Assembly: GCA_958298945.1 (NCBI GenBank)
Contig: OY282609.1
Coordinates: 39,715,212 to 39,779,211, forward strand
DNA: 64,000 nt
Direction: 5' to 3'
Origin: Atherix ibis
Lineage: Eukaryota; Arthropoda; Insecta; Diptera; Athericidae
The stretch's first letter is position 1; every line of letters starts with the position of its first letter. Made by a program: the position numbers and the translations under genes. Shown piece after piece: positions 13,401-23,269 of this stretch. The notes beneath the pieces were generated by a model that had not been told where the DNA came from, did not search any database, and saw nothing but the letters and a program-made list of their open reading frames with translations.

Positions 13401-14311
13401 AAGATTATTTTATTATTTTCAAACTGCTCAATTACACGTATGAGATTATTTTAAGTATTTCACTATAAATTCGTTCATACCTCATCTTATCAGATAAGCC
13501 GTGACATTTTAAAAAATAATTGATGGGTGAATGACAAATTTACATTGATTCGTTAGTTATAGAGTATTGAAACTACAAAATTCTACTACTTTATAACAAA
13601 ATAAAAGATAAGTTGTAATAAAAATAATAAATGTACTAGTATGAAATGGTGCAAAAAGTCACTTAAATAAAATAACTATAATTTTAAAAGAATACTTATG
13701 ATATTGTAATTGCTGAGTACTTTAGTTATTGATGTGCATGTAATAAATTGTTTTATGATGTTTTTTTCAAATTTAATCGCGCCTATATTATATTTTGGTT
13801 TGGTTTTACGTTTTATTAACTATTTTTATCTTTTTGTTTAATAAATTAGTTTCATATGTTATTGTCATACAAAATTAATAATGGATTATATATATATGTA
13901 GGTGCATCCTATCACCATAACCGTCGAATAACCACATCTATTCGACATGAAAGAGAGCGTGACCGCGAACGTGACCGTATAGACCGCATAGATCGAGAAC
14001 GAGAACGTGAAAGGGAACGTGAATTGGAGCGACTACATGCTCGCGAACGCGATATGGTGCACTATGACCTAAATAGTGATGACATATTAGATGAAAGAAA
14101 TTATGGTGCTGATTATACTAGCCGCGGACACATGCCTATGTCCCATCGAAGAGACGACATAGATCTAATGCATGATCGTGAAGGAAGTAATAGTATGCGT
14201 TATGCAGCATCATCATCAAGTCAAGTGCCATCGTCAACCCGTCGAGAACGCGACGATTACAGCCCCCATCGTGGCGGCGGAAGTAGTAGAAGAGTGCTTA
14301 ATGCCATGTAG
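1291..14311 (+). CDS. Ca-beta: Voltage-gated calcium channel beta subunit (3' part of gene, seven exons)
   Basis: Joined exons 1291-1407, 1497-1718, 1798-1915, 3000-3499, 4478-4645, 6347-6464 and 13902-14311 read without a stop for about 550 residues. All junctions are GT-AG and keep phase. The product is the cytoplasmic beta subunit, which binds the alpha1 I-II linker and controls surface delivery and gating of high-voltage-activated calcium channels. It has the MAGUK-like order of this family: an SH3 domain ([10 protein letters not shown] through FIPSPVKL), a variable HOOK, then a guanylate-kinase-like domain ([20 protein letters not shown] through the [13 protein letters not shown] end), then a family-specific tail. 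Flies have a single such gene, so the symbol is that of Drosophila. The N-terminus is outside the window. The last intron has been enlarged by transposons. The family assignment is very secure; exon use in the tail is less so. Confidence 0.95.
1497..1718 (+). CDS. Ca-beta: Ca-beta exon: SH3 domain
   Basis: Acceptor at 1495-1496, donor at 1719, 74 codons in phase 0. It encodes [16 protein letters not shown], then [17 protein letters not shown] and [10 protein letters not shown], the SH3 core of the beta subunit. In this family the SH3 fold packs against the GK domain and does not bind classical PxxP ligands. A short 79-nt intron follows, typical of a fly. Confidence 0.95.
1798..1915 (+). CDS. 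Ca-beta: Ca-beta exon: variable HOOK region
   Basis: Acceptor at 1796-1797, donor GTATG at 1916, 118 nt, leaving in phase 1. It is Ser/Gly-rich and ends [10 protein letters not shown]. This is the flexible HOOK linker between SH3 and GK, the region that is alternatively spliced in vertebrate paralogues and tunes channel inactivation. The 1.1-kb intron after it would be the place to look for alternative HOOK exons; I found none convincing there. Confidence 0.9.
1916..2999 (+). other. Ca-beta: Ca-beta intron after the HOOK exon
   Basis: AT-rich intron between phase-1 splice sites. A 68-codon open stretch at 2502-2708 is Phe/Ile/Lys-rich and has no coding character. No repeat or conserved segment was recognised. 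Confidence 0.6.
3000..3499 (+). CDS. Ca-beta: Ca-beta exon: main part of the guanylate-kinase-like domain
   Basis: Acceptor AG at 2998-2999, donor at 3500, 500 nt, phase 1 in and phase 0 out. It contains [20 protein letters not shown], then [40 protein letters not shown] and [20 protein letters not shown]. This is the GK-like domain, which lacks kinase activity and instead forms the groove that holds the alpha-interaction domain of the channel. The degenerate P-loop position reads GPSLKG, as in other beta subunits. It is the largest and most conserved exon. Confidence 0.96.
3500..4477 (+). other. Ca-beta: Ca-beta intron inside the GK domain
   Basis: AT-rich intron of 978 nt. I see no coding, RNA or transposon signal. 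Some short local inverted stretches are present but lie within low-complexity AT sequence. Confidence 0.6.
4478..4645 (+). CDS. Ca-beta: Ca-beta exon: C-terminal end of the GK domain
   Basis: Acceptor at 4476-4477, donor GTGAGA at 4646, 56 codons in phase 0. It encodes [40 protein letters not shown] and [12 protein letters not shown], which match the last GK helices of the family almost residue for residue. Confidence 0.95.
4646..6346 (+). other. Ca-beta: Ca-beta intron with small GC-richer islands
   Basis: Intron of 1.7 kb. A 29-bp direct repeat with two mismatches lies at about 5186-5214 and 5224-5252. A GC-richer island at 5620-5850 contains a 45-codon ORF (5707-5844, beginning [14 protein letters not shown]) that I do not recognise. 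The island may be a transposon scrap or an unannotated exon of something else; neither is supported. Confidence 0.45.
6347..6464 (+). CDS. Ca-beta: Ca-beta exon: proximal C-terminal tail
   Basis: Acceptor at 6345-6346, donor GTATAA at 6465, 118 nt, leaving in phase 1. It begins [20 protein letters not shown], the conserved AYWxATHPP that follows the GK domain, and ends RMGLTPP. Three alternative continuations are phase-compatible: the 48-nt cassette at 6608, the long exon at 13902 and short terminal-exon candidates. Confidence 0.93.
6608..6655 (+). CDS. Ca-beta: Candidate 48-nt cassette exon of Ca-beta
   Basis: AG at 6606-6607, GT at 6656-6657, length 48, so phase 1 is kept on both sides and it can be included or skipped without a frame change. 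It would add [16 protein letters not shown], whose end resembles the RERERDRER run of the next exon. This is inferred from splice sites, phase and peptide character only; RNA evidence is lacking. Confidence 0.5.
6656..7732 (+). other. Ca-beta: Last Ca-beta intron, proximal part
   Basis: AT-rich intron DNA up to the mariner insertion. One possible short terminal exon (6994-7031) is discussed in the findings. No other signal was seen. Confidence 0.5.
7733..8916 (+). mobile_element. mariner element A (DD34D, inactive)
   Basis: A Tc1/mariner DNA transposon inserted in the last Ca-beta intron. The ends are inverted repeats beginning CGAGGGTCGTTCAATAAGTC and are flanked by TA on both sides (7731-7732 and 8917-8918), the normal mariner target duplication. 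The transposase relic is at 7895-8850. A second copy of the same family, mariner B, is split around LINE B at 37449-43522. Element A is 94 bp shorter than B inside the catalytic region. Confidence 0.93.
7895..8850 (+). pseudogene. mariner A transposase, frameshifted by an internal deletion
   Basis: Starts [20 protein letters not shown] and carries the helix-turn-helix DNA-binding half ([11 protein letters not shown], then [12 protein letters not shown]), then the first catalytic Asp in [14 protein letters not shown], then HQDNARVH and [13 protein letters not shown]. The spacing between the second and third Asp is 34 residues, so this is a true mariner (DD34D). The DETW context resembles the irritans group. 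A 94-bp deletion after 8504, between WDS and KR, removes the segment after TVFWDS and shifts frame, so the two halves read in different frames (stop at 8525; second frame 8497-8850). Such an element cannot make transposase. Confidence 0.92.
8917..10214 (+). other. Ca-beta: Last Ca-beta intron between two transposons
   Basis: Mostly AT-rich. A GC-richer island at about 9290-9380 contains an acceptor/donor pair enclosing a 27- or 30-nt phase-1 segment (see findings). Nothing else was identified. Confidence 0.45.
10215..11285 (+). mobile_element. Decayed DD41D (rosa-type) mariner relative
   Basis: Translation in shifting frames gives [20 protein letters not shown], then [15 protein letters not shown], then [23 protein letters not shown] and [12 protein letters not shown]. 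These align in order with the better preserved DD41D element at 53965-55250. The second catalytic position has changed (QNGATC instead of QDGATC). Even the leader just before the start, with TTGTATTCAGTAA, is shared by both copies. It has many stops and frameshifts and is certainly dead. The outer boundaries are uncertain because I cannot define the inverted repeats. Confidence 0.8.
11286..12758 (+). other. Ca-beta: Last Ca-beta intron, distal AT-rich part
   Basis: AT-rich, with the fold-back repeat at 11316-11384 and a possible short terminal exon at 12109-12152. No gene or transposon was recognised in the rest. Confidence 0.45.
11316..11384. repeat. Perfect fold-back inverted repeat, 26-bp arms
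   Basis: Arms 11316-11341 and 11359-11384 are exact reverse complements; the loop is 17 nt. It sits just beyond the 3' end of the DD41D relic. The arm begins CACATTTATTGTAATTTG. Confidence 0.9.
12759..13069. mobile_element. MITE copy 1 (311 bp, 21-bp perfect terminal inverted repeats)
   Basis: The ends are TCCATTGGACCAATTTTGCT(A) and its exact reverse complement. The interior is non-coding and shared with copies at about 26838-27078 and 37048-37420 (for example CATAAACAATAAAAAC, AACCAACGAACCCGC and GTAGATGATGACAG). This is a non-autonomous DNA transposon. I could not define a target duplication, so the superfamily is unknown. Confidence 0.85.
13070..13901 (+). other. Ca-beta: Last Ca-beta intron, end
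   Basis: AT-rich DNA ending in the acceptor AG at 13900-13901. No features were seen. Confidence 0.5.
13902..14311 (+). CDS. Ca-beta: Ca-beta terminal exon: charged C-terminal tail
   Basis: Acceptor at 13900-13901, entered in phase 1, 136 codons to TAG at 14309-14311. It encodes [13 protein letters not shown], then an Arg/Glu/Asp repeat region ([12 protein letters not shown] and following), then [40 protein letters not shown] and an end RRVLNAM. The RERERD run is low complexity and probably extended or disordered. The tail is specific to the insect gene, unlike the GK core. The open frame extends 5' to 13856, but that part is intronic. Confidence 0.88.
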
Positions 14312-17300
14312 GAATCGTGGATATAGGGGTGGGGTCAGAACTATTATAACACAGACATCAACAATAAACTGTTTTATCTTTATAATCATAGCAGAAATCG
14401 TATAAAGAATTTATTTCCTCGTATAGAGATTATTCATAGTATTTTTATTTTATTTCTATTTAAAGATATTTTTCACATCATTACTTGTATTTACATAAAA
14501 AGTATAAAAAATAAAATTTCGATTTTAAAATATTAATTCATTTAAAATTTTTGTTTACGTTAATTACTATCAAATTGAAATGATCAATTGAACCTGTTAT
14601 ATCGTCTGATCATTCTGACAAGGAGATATATTTAGACGCGAATAATTTTATATAACAAAAGTGATATTACTTTTAGAATTTTGTGCTCCCACGCACGATT
14701 TATTTAACATCGTATTTAATTATTAGAATGAATTAATATTAATAAAACACTTTTATTAGTAATATAAAAAATAAAAATAAATTAATAATATGATAATAGT
14801 GAACTTGACTGAACAACTGCAACTACTATACGTCACACATACTAAAAGCGCCGATCAGAAAGAGCAAATATCGATGTGAAAAGCTCAAATTTCAACTAAA
14901 AATAATCTTCAATTTGAACTACTAAAATTATTACGTACGTATGCGCATATATATATTACTAATAAATAAAACTTGTTAAATCTGTATAAATTGATTAAAT
15001 CACATAAAGCCTCTTAAAATTTCTGAATATTAATTATAAATTATTTAACCAAGTAAAAATAATGACTTTAATACATCTAAAAAAATAATAAAAAATAAAA
15101 GAAAAATAAATATAAAGTGCCAAATATTTTAGAAATTTTCTATTTCATAATCAATATAAATTATTTGCACATACATATGCATACATACACATCTTATACA
15201 TTGACATTGACAACAGCCATATTACAACAGCCATATTAAATAAGGTATTTCAATATTACATATTCTACTTGCATTGTTTCTTTTATCACAATCCAAACTC
15301 AATATTAAACCTTATTCAATTTCTTTTTACTGACCGATATTTTTCCCTCCATTAGTTATATTTCTGTGAATATGTATTTATGTACGGGTACATCTATATT
15401 AAACTATATAAGACATTTAAAAAAATCTATATATAATCAAAACTTGTTCATGAGTTATCAAAAGCTACATAAATAAAATTATAATAACGCTAGATTAACT
15501 ACTTTTTATTGTTTTATTTAATTTAGCTAATATTGTATATTGCAGTTCTGTCATAGTTTATAATTTTGTATCATTTTTAAAAATTTTAATCTCTATTTTT
15601 TTATTTATATAATGTATAAAAACGTTCAGAACTTACTTTTATGTTAGGATAATTCTATACTCGGCCAACAGTACTGTTGGCTTAACTGAAATTTAAACAT
15701 ACGTACTTCTATCTATAATTAAGAATTAATATAATAGGCGATACTATTCGTTAAAAAATTTATGAGAAAATAAATTTTTTGTTAATATTCTTGTTCGGTT
15801 ATGATGCTGAGAAAAGAGTTAAAATTCTGTCAATGAATTATTTTCATAAGGTATATTGTTTTCAATCTGGTAAAACTTTTTACTACATCAGGTATTTTAT
15901 ACTGTACATATATCTTTTACATATATAATTGTATATATATCTTTTAAAATAGAAAACAAAATGTATTACATAAAGTTCATGCTATGCCAAAAAATAGTAC
16001 ATTTAATGCAGCTTTTAAAGTAAATAACACCCGAAATAAATTTCATGCTTACTACTGTTTTTGTTGAAATTTTTAAAATTTACTGGTTTGAATACAAATA
16101 AAATTGCAGCACTTAAGTTAATTATTGTTTTTACAGTTAAGGGAATTATACAACCAGTAAATTTTATAGAATTTTGACACTTAAGGAAATTATTGTTTTT
16201 AATATAAGGATTATTGTTTTTTATTATTATGATAAGAAATCAACATTTTACAACTCCAGTTTGTTTAATCGTCTGCTTTCTCTCGTAAAATTTTACACAT
16301 CCATCCAATACATACTATGCTATGTGTAAATAAAGTTAATATATAGAATGTTTCCAATTATATTGAATTCCTATAAATGATCAACAATTAATTATTATTA
16401 ACCTATTATAAGGTTTATATAATCTTAGAATAATATCAATTTTAATATTAAATATTTTAGTCCAAACAAAATTATACAATAATGTATAATTTCAATATAA
16501 AATCGCTTCTATATTTGTTATACAAATGTATATTTATAAATAATGGTTACTTTATTTTTAGTTCATTTTTGTTAGATTTATTAAATAAATATATATACAG
16601 AATTGAAATATTTTGAATTATATTTTGTTGAATTAAAATGCTCACATAAAATTCTATATTTTGAATTATATTTTGTCGAATTGAAATACTCACATAAAAT
16701 GTTATTTTTAATAAAAAAATGATATTAAAAAAATCATACTTTAAATTAATAAGAAAAAAAATCTTTCTAATTCGCGCTTATATTATATTAAACCGATATT
16801 ATGCAACATCTATACTAACTTAATATTATGCAGAGTTTTTTTTACAATAAGTAAACCTGTACATTATTTTGGATTAATTTTAAATAAATTTTCATTATTA
16901 TTTTCTTATGTTTTATTAATCATCTATATTGTACGTTCCATTGCAAAAGGTTGTTTATAAAACTGATCCGGAATTGAAAATTATTTTTCTAATTAAATAA
17001 CGATAAACCCCAATTTGGATTTCCTTAATTATATTTAAAATGTTTGAGATATTTTTGAGTCTATTTTATTTTAACTTTAACATTTATGTCCTTTTACTCA
17101 TATACCATATACGACCTTTTTATGAGAAGTAAATGTATTCCAAAAATTTATACTTTTGGCGATACGACATAAAATATTTCATGTGAAATATGATAATTGC
17201 TATCGTGGTAATGCGTGAAATAATAAAGATTAAATAACATAAATATATGTTTTTAATATATATGGTATATATAAAGATACATATATATCAATTTAGGTCT

Positions 17301-18077
17301 ACGTATTTAAGAGTAGATTGAAAACTATAAATGCGATTGGCTTACTTATTGCCCCTAAACAATATTATGTTTAATTAGTATTATTAAAATAATATTTCAA
17401 TTAATATTGTTTAATTAATACTATTAAAGAATTTTAAACTATTTTGTTATAATTCTTATTGCATTTAAAAAATATTTTTCCAAAAGAACCGCTTCAAAAT
17501 GAATATTTTTTCTTTACAATAAAAATACAATAATTACCGAAAAACAGAAAATCTAGATTAACTGAAACCTTTTATTGTTCAATCCAATGAATTTAATTCT
17601 ATCACCTATGAATATATACTTTCATATTTTTCATTATTATTGTTTCAAAGCTAAAATCTATGTAACGAAGGAATTTTTGTTAATTTAAAATAATACATAA
17701 TAGAATATAAAAATTAGTCAAAAACATATATACATAATTCAGACTTCAAACATGAACAACAAAATTTTATACCTTTGAGTTATTTTTCATTATAGTTTTT
17801 TTTAACGAATTTTATTGTTAAGCATTAGGAAAAAATTGTATTATAGTTAATAGTAAAAAATGGAATTTAAAAATCCATAATAATATAGAATAATTTTATA
17901 ATAATAATATATATATGCACAATTGCATAAAAAGAATAAAAAAATAAATAAAAGTACTTACAAAATATTATCATTATGTTTATGAATAAATTGAAAAAGT
18001 CAATATTTGTCAGAATTATTCAATATAATTTTCACTATTATATTACTACTCTTTTAACCGCCAATTCTAAAAAGAGG
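14312..18077 (+). other. Ca-beta 3' untranslated region and AT-rich intergenic DNA
   Basis: An AATAAA occurs at 14363-14368 and more follow, but I cannot choose the true poly(A) site. The remainder is AT-rich (many poly-A/T and AT runs) with no ORF of coding character, no tRNA-like fold noticed and no transposon ends. Confidence 0.5.
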
Positions 18078-18438
18078 CCCATACATAGGCCAACTTGGTT
18101 GGACTACTGGTCTGCCAACCGGTTGGCCAACCACACCACACACGTTCCAACTTCTTTCAAACAATTCAAATATTTTTACCTGTGTTCTTCCAAAACGTCA
18201 AAAAATTTTGTGTTCAGAAGAAGAAACATATGTTTTTTCGACATAAGGTTGTACAACTTGCCCATACACAGTACAACTTGAGCTACCAACGAATGACTCC
18301 GCCCATAAAAATCAAATTTTTTTGATTTTCTTCCAACCAACAAACCAACCATCAAAATGGTTGGACAACTACCCCACACACGATACAATTTGACAAGTTG
18401 GCAGACCAGTTGTCCAACCAAGTTGGCCTGTATATGGG
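18078..18438. mobile_element. 361-bp inverted-repeat element (MITE-like)
   Basis: The ends are about 42-bp imperfect inverted repeats. The left arm starts CCCATACATAGGCCAACTTG and reads on to GGTCTGCCAAC; the right arm is its complement with a few mismatches. The interior has no conserved protein, and the overlapping open frames on both strands are consequences of the inverted repeat. Its GC content is clearly above the surrounding DNA. No target duplication was recognised. Confidence 0.8.
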
Positions 18439-21400
18439 AATTTCAGTAATTACTAATACGGCAAATACTTTTAAAATAATACACATTTAATTAAAACAAT
18501 ACAATACGAATACAATAACATCAGTAATTAATTTATTATACAATAAATATGCAAAATATTTCTAGTTTGTTTTATTTAAAAACATAATAAATTAATCTAG
18601 TTAAATGTAAATTAACATTTAAAAAAATAAAATTTAATTTACAGTAAATTATTGTCCATTTATCGATGGGAAGAAAAGATGCCTAATAATTCTGAATATA
18701 CGTGTAAGCACATTAATAACAACAAATGTATGCATTATTTTTTTCTTGTATAGTTAATTAGTAAAATATTTTTTTATAATTGAATACATACAAAAGCTTA
18801 TGTTTTGTATTCTATATATATATATAAAACACACTTCTTAAGTATATATTAAATTAATATAAAATTTGTTGTTTTCACGAAGTATTGGTTTTCATTCTTT
18901 TCAAATCTGATTGACTATTTCAAAAATTATGTTTACTAAATTTTGTATGTATGTATGTATATATAATGTAATAAAAAATTTGATATTGATAATTTGTTGT
19001 ATAAGAATAAGAAAAAAAATGATTAAAAATGCATTAAAAATTTCCAAAAATAATAAGGAAGGAAAAATCGTGTTCAATATTGCATAAAATATCTATCAGT
19101 ATGCATGTATCAGCCTGTGTATGGATATGGAAATATATGATAGAAAACTATGCGTCTTATTGTACATAAATATACATAATTATAATTTAAAAAAAATTGC
19201 TCTTGTTAATTGATCTTAAAATATTATTGATTAAAAAAATCAAATAAAAAAATATGAAACTTTTATAAAGTCCCAAGCAACAGAAAAGAAAAAAATGTGA
19301 TTAATTGTAACAGCTACTAAATGCCTTGCACTGAATATTAATATTTTATTATAGAGAAAATTATGCATATATAATAGGAAACAAAAATTGAAGAAGTGTT
19401 TTTTTATGAAATCAAATTAATATCGTTAAGATTGATTAAATATTAAACATTTCACTATTCACCAAAACAAAGAAAAATGTAAATATTCATAAAATATCAG
19501 AATAAGTATCAAAATATAAAACATAACTTTAAAAAAAATTAAATAGGAAATTAATAAGAACTTAAATACATTTTTGTAATACATAATTTGGTATGGATTT
19601 ATAACTTTTATTTATTATTTTTAAACTTATAATGTAATTAATAAATAGTATTTCTCATGAATTTTTAATTATTAACTTTAATAAAATAACATAGCTAATA
19701 TATACATACACACATTATTAAGTCCTGCTATATACATATATATTTAATGCGTGGTTATAAACATAATATTTAAATATTTTTGAATACTAGATAGAAAAAA
19801 TAATAATTTTAAGATATAATACTAAGAGATAGTATAAACTTTAAGACATAATTAATTCTTTATATGTATATAACTTTATATAATATCGACTAATTTACTT
19901 AAACATTTTTAAAATTATCTAAAAGTTTAAACTAGCCTACAGTATCGAATAATTTTACACACAATAAAAAAATAATATTGTTTCAAACAAATAGAAAATC
20001 TTATATGTATATTTCGGTAGTCTTAATATTTAATTTTTTTTTATAAGAACACATTTAATTTAATAATTTTATTTTAAATATATTAAATGCTAGTTTAAAA
20101 TGCTATGTTTAACTTTATTATGAATGCTAAATATATACAAATTATGCATAAATTGCTTATGACAAAATTTGGCTACACATTAAATGGTAATATTTCATAA
20201 AATTAAATATAAAGCAAGTAATTGTCAATTTCAAATATAAGAAAGTAATGATCACATAATATATGATATTCTTTGGAATAAAAATAAATTATAAAATATA
20301 ATTTTAAAAAAGAAGCAAAATAATATTTTCGTAGCAGCAATTTTATTACGTCATATTATTCTTTCTCTTTTATTTTACAATTTGACCAATCAAGTAAATA
20401 AACTTAAATAAAACTTTGAGAAAATATTTAGGTTATATTTTAGTTACAATGGAAACGATCGAAATAATATTTTACTTTATTTATTATTTATAAATAAAAT
20501 TAATATGTTCTTTATCTACAAATGTTCAGTACACTGATTAGAAAAGCAATTTCTAATTATATTATATTTTATATACACACTAGGGGGCTCCGCCCCTAAA
20601 ACTCTACGACATGAAAAACTTTTTTATATAATAGATAGATAGATATGATGCCAGTTTAATCAGCAATACAAAGTTGTAAAGAAATGTTCAGTTTTTGCAT
20701 CAATTTTCAATGTTTCCAATAATTTTTGAATGTACAATTTGATATCAGACCAAAATACTTAAAATAAGTTGTTTTACATAATGTACTAAAATAATCTTAA
20801 TTTGAATTTCAAAAATTCTTAATTTGAATTTCAAAAATATTGAAGTGGAGCTATAAAATCTAGTTTCAATTTATCTTAAATATATATTTTTTATACATAT
20901 TTGTTTTTGTGATTGTTAAACGCTATAGAAATGTGCTAAAAGAGAAAACACAACATACTACCATTTTGCAAATACGTTTTTTGAAGATTTGTCAATATTT
21001 TTAGCTCTTTATGGAAATGATTTATCTAGTTAAAAAAAAATCAAATAATCAATTTAATGAATTAATAACAATTTAAATGACCTTGAAACCTGGTATTTCA
21101 CAGATTTATTGGTTAATATAGTAATTTTACAAAATTTCAGAAAAGTATTTAAATTTAAGTTATTTTTTCTAATTATACAATGTATATTTTTTTGTACTTT
21201 GGTGAGCTAGTACAAAAAATACACTTTTGCGTACTATAAAAATGTTACTTGTATAATCAAAACAACTTCCACAATTTCAAAATATTGTAAGAATAAGCTA
21301 TTGTTTTTTTTTGCTTTGGACTATCTTATCATGGAAAGTAATTATTCCATGACAATTGTAAATATATGAGTTATTTTGGTAAATTAATTAGCATATACAA

Positions 21401-23260
21401 AATTAAGTGTATTAATTCAATGAGTTAGCATTATCCTTTATCCTGTGTTTTTAAAGAATTGAGGTGATTTTAAGTAGTCTTACATCTTGTATTTTAAAAA
21501 AATTTAAACCACATAATTTACGAAAATTATAAATTATATTATTAATTTATTTAAATAGAATATTTTGAATATCTTAATTGTTGTCATTTATTAAATTAAA
21601 TATCGTCAAATGTAAATATATTTTAATATTTTACTTATATACAGTAATATACTTGTAGTACGTATATAGTATAGCAAATACCAAGATTTCACCAAATCGT
21701 AAATAATTATCAAATTTTATAGTATATACAATATATCGAACGATTTTCAGTGTTTAATTAGCTATCGACCGGTTTATTAATAAGCATAGTATATACAATT
21801 AATTTAAGATAATATTGTCTTACAAAATTGTATATACCGAAATAATTATGTTTCATTGCCATTTATTTGATACAATCACATAACAAAATATTATATGCAA
21901 ATAATAACTTTTACAATGCTTTTCTGTGAAAAAATATGTAAAACTCAATTATTATATACTCGTATATATAAGTTTTATTTTATTTACTAGTAGATATTAT
22001 TTAATTTTTCTGAACAAAAGTATTTCACTTTAATCTTCGCTATCAATCATTATAAATAAAATTTGATTTTAATGAATTTTTAAAAATATTTAATATTTTT
22101 TTTGTAAATAAATGGTAATAATAAACCTATTAAAGTTGAAAAATCTAAACTTATCTACAGCATAATACATTTTATTATTTTATGGAATATTTAAACAAGG
22201 CAAATATATTTCATTATTGGTAAGATTTGATTGCCATAATAAAATTAAAATAATTAATCACAGATAAGGTAATAAAAAGAAATACTTTATTAAATCAAAA
22301 CAAAAAAAATACAAAGAATAATAATGAAAAGTATAAACAAAACAAATATTGTGTTGTTAAGGACCAATTGAATCGTGTTTTTAATTAAAATATTTTATTG
22401 AAAAATAAATTAAAAGAAATCGATAATATATTTTGGTTTTAATTAAATGAAATTGTAAATATTAAAGTATATAATTAAGAACTATTGGGTTCTTTTAATT
22501 CTATATTCTTGTAAACAATTATTATTATATATGTGTATATTATTATGCTCTTCGATATGAATATTTATGGGAATAATGGTTTAATTCATTGGGGGTAAAA
22601 AATTGTATAAGGGGCTGCGGTTGTAGCTGTTTAGAAGATAATTAAAATTATTATATCACTTACTTGTCGCTATCTCCGGCACTATTTTTACAGTATACAT
22701 TTAAAAGCGATAAGTATAACTAATTTGTATTAAAATTTTCTAATATTTCTTCAGAAAAACTTAAAGCTATTTTCAAATGATGATGCAGGAAATTCTGATT
22801 TATTAATATTTGAATAAAATTTTATAAATAATTATATATACAAACATATTATTTATCGGAATTAAAACCGGGAGAGATACTATGTGTGTGTATTCTATAA
22901 ACATGAACCATAGAATAGTGCATAAAACGTGCAGAAATTTACGATTTTTAATTATTTCAATGCAGAACCTTTTTTAGTTTATTTAAGAAATTTAGTACCA
23001 TGTTCCAACAACGTTAATTTTCTTTGTTTAAAAAATTTAGTACCATTGAATTACGTTAATTTTTTGCACTACACAATATTTGCCTACTAACGAAAAAATT
23101 GGATATAGTAGTAATAAACTGATCTATTTTGCCAAGATCAATGATTTGAATTTTTTTTAATTACTCTACCTTACATCCTTATTAAGCACCATCCTGATCT
23201 GTATAAGAAAAATATCTTCCATAACTTCTCCAGCTTGTTATTGTGACTATTGACAGTTCA
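18439..23260. other. AT-rich intergenic stretch
   Basis: No coding or RNA gene recognised over 4.8 kb. It contains a (GTAT)n tract near 18945-18964, a GC hairpin at 20581-20598 followed by an (ATAG)n tract near 20629-20646, and a short AV-rich open end near 22612 discussed in the findings. Confidence 0.5.
20581..20598. repeat. GC hairpin in AT-rich DNA
   Basis: TAGGGGGCTCCGCCCCTA contains the arms GGGGC and GCCCC around TCC. It is the only strong GC patch for several kilobases and lies 30 nt before an (ATAG)n run. It could mark a transposon end, but no partner end was found. Confidence 0.6.
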
Positions 23261-23269
23261 GACAGTCAA

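Noticed and set aside
18095..18421. Overlapping ORFs on both strands in the 18-kb element
   Set aside because: They are forced by the long inverted repeats of a MITE and resemble no protein.
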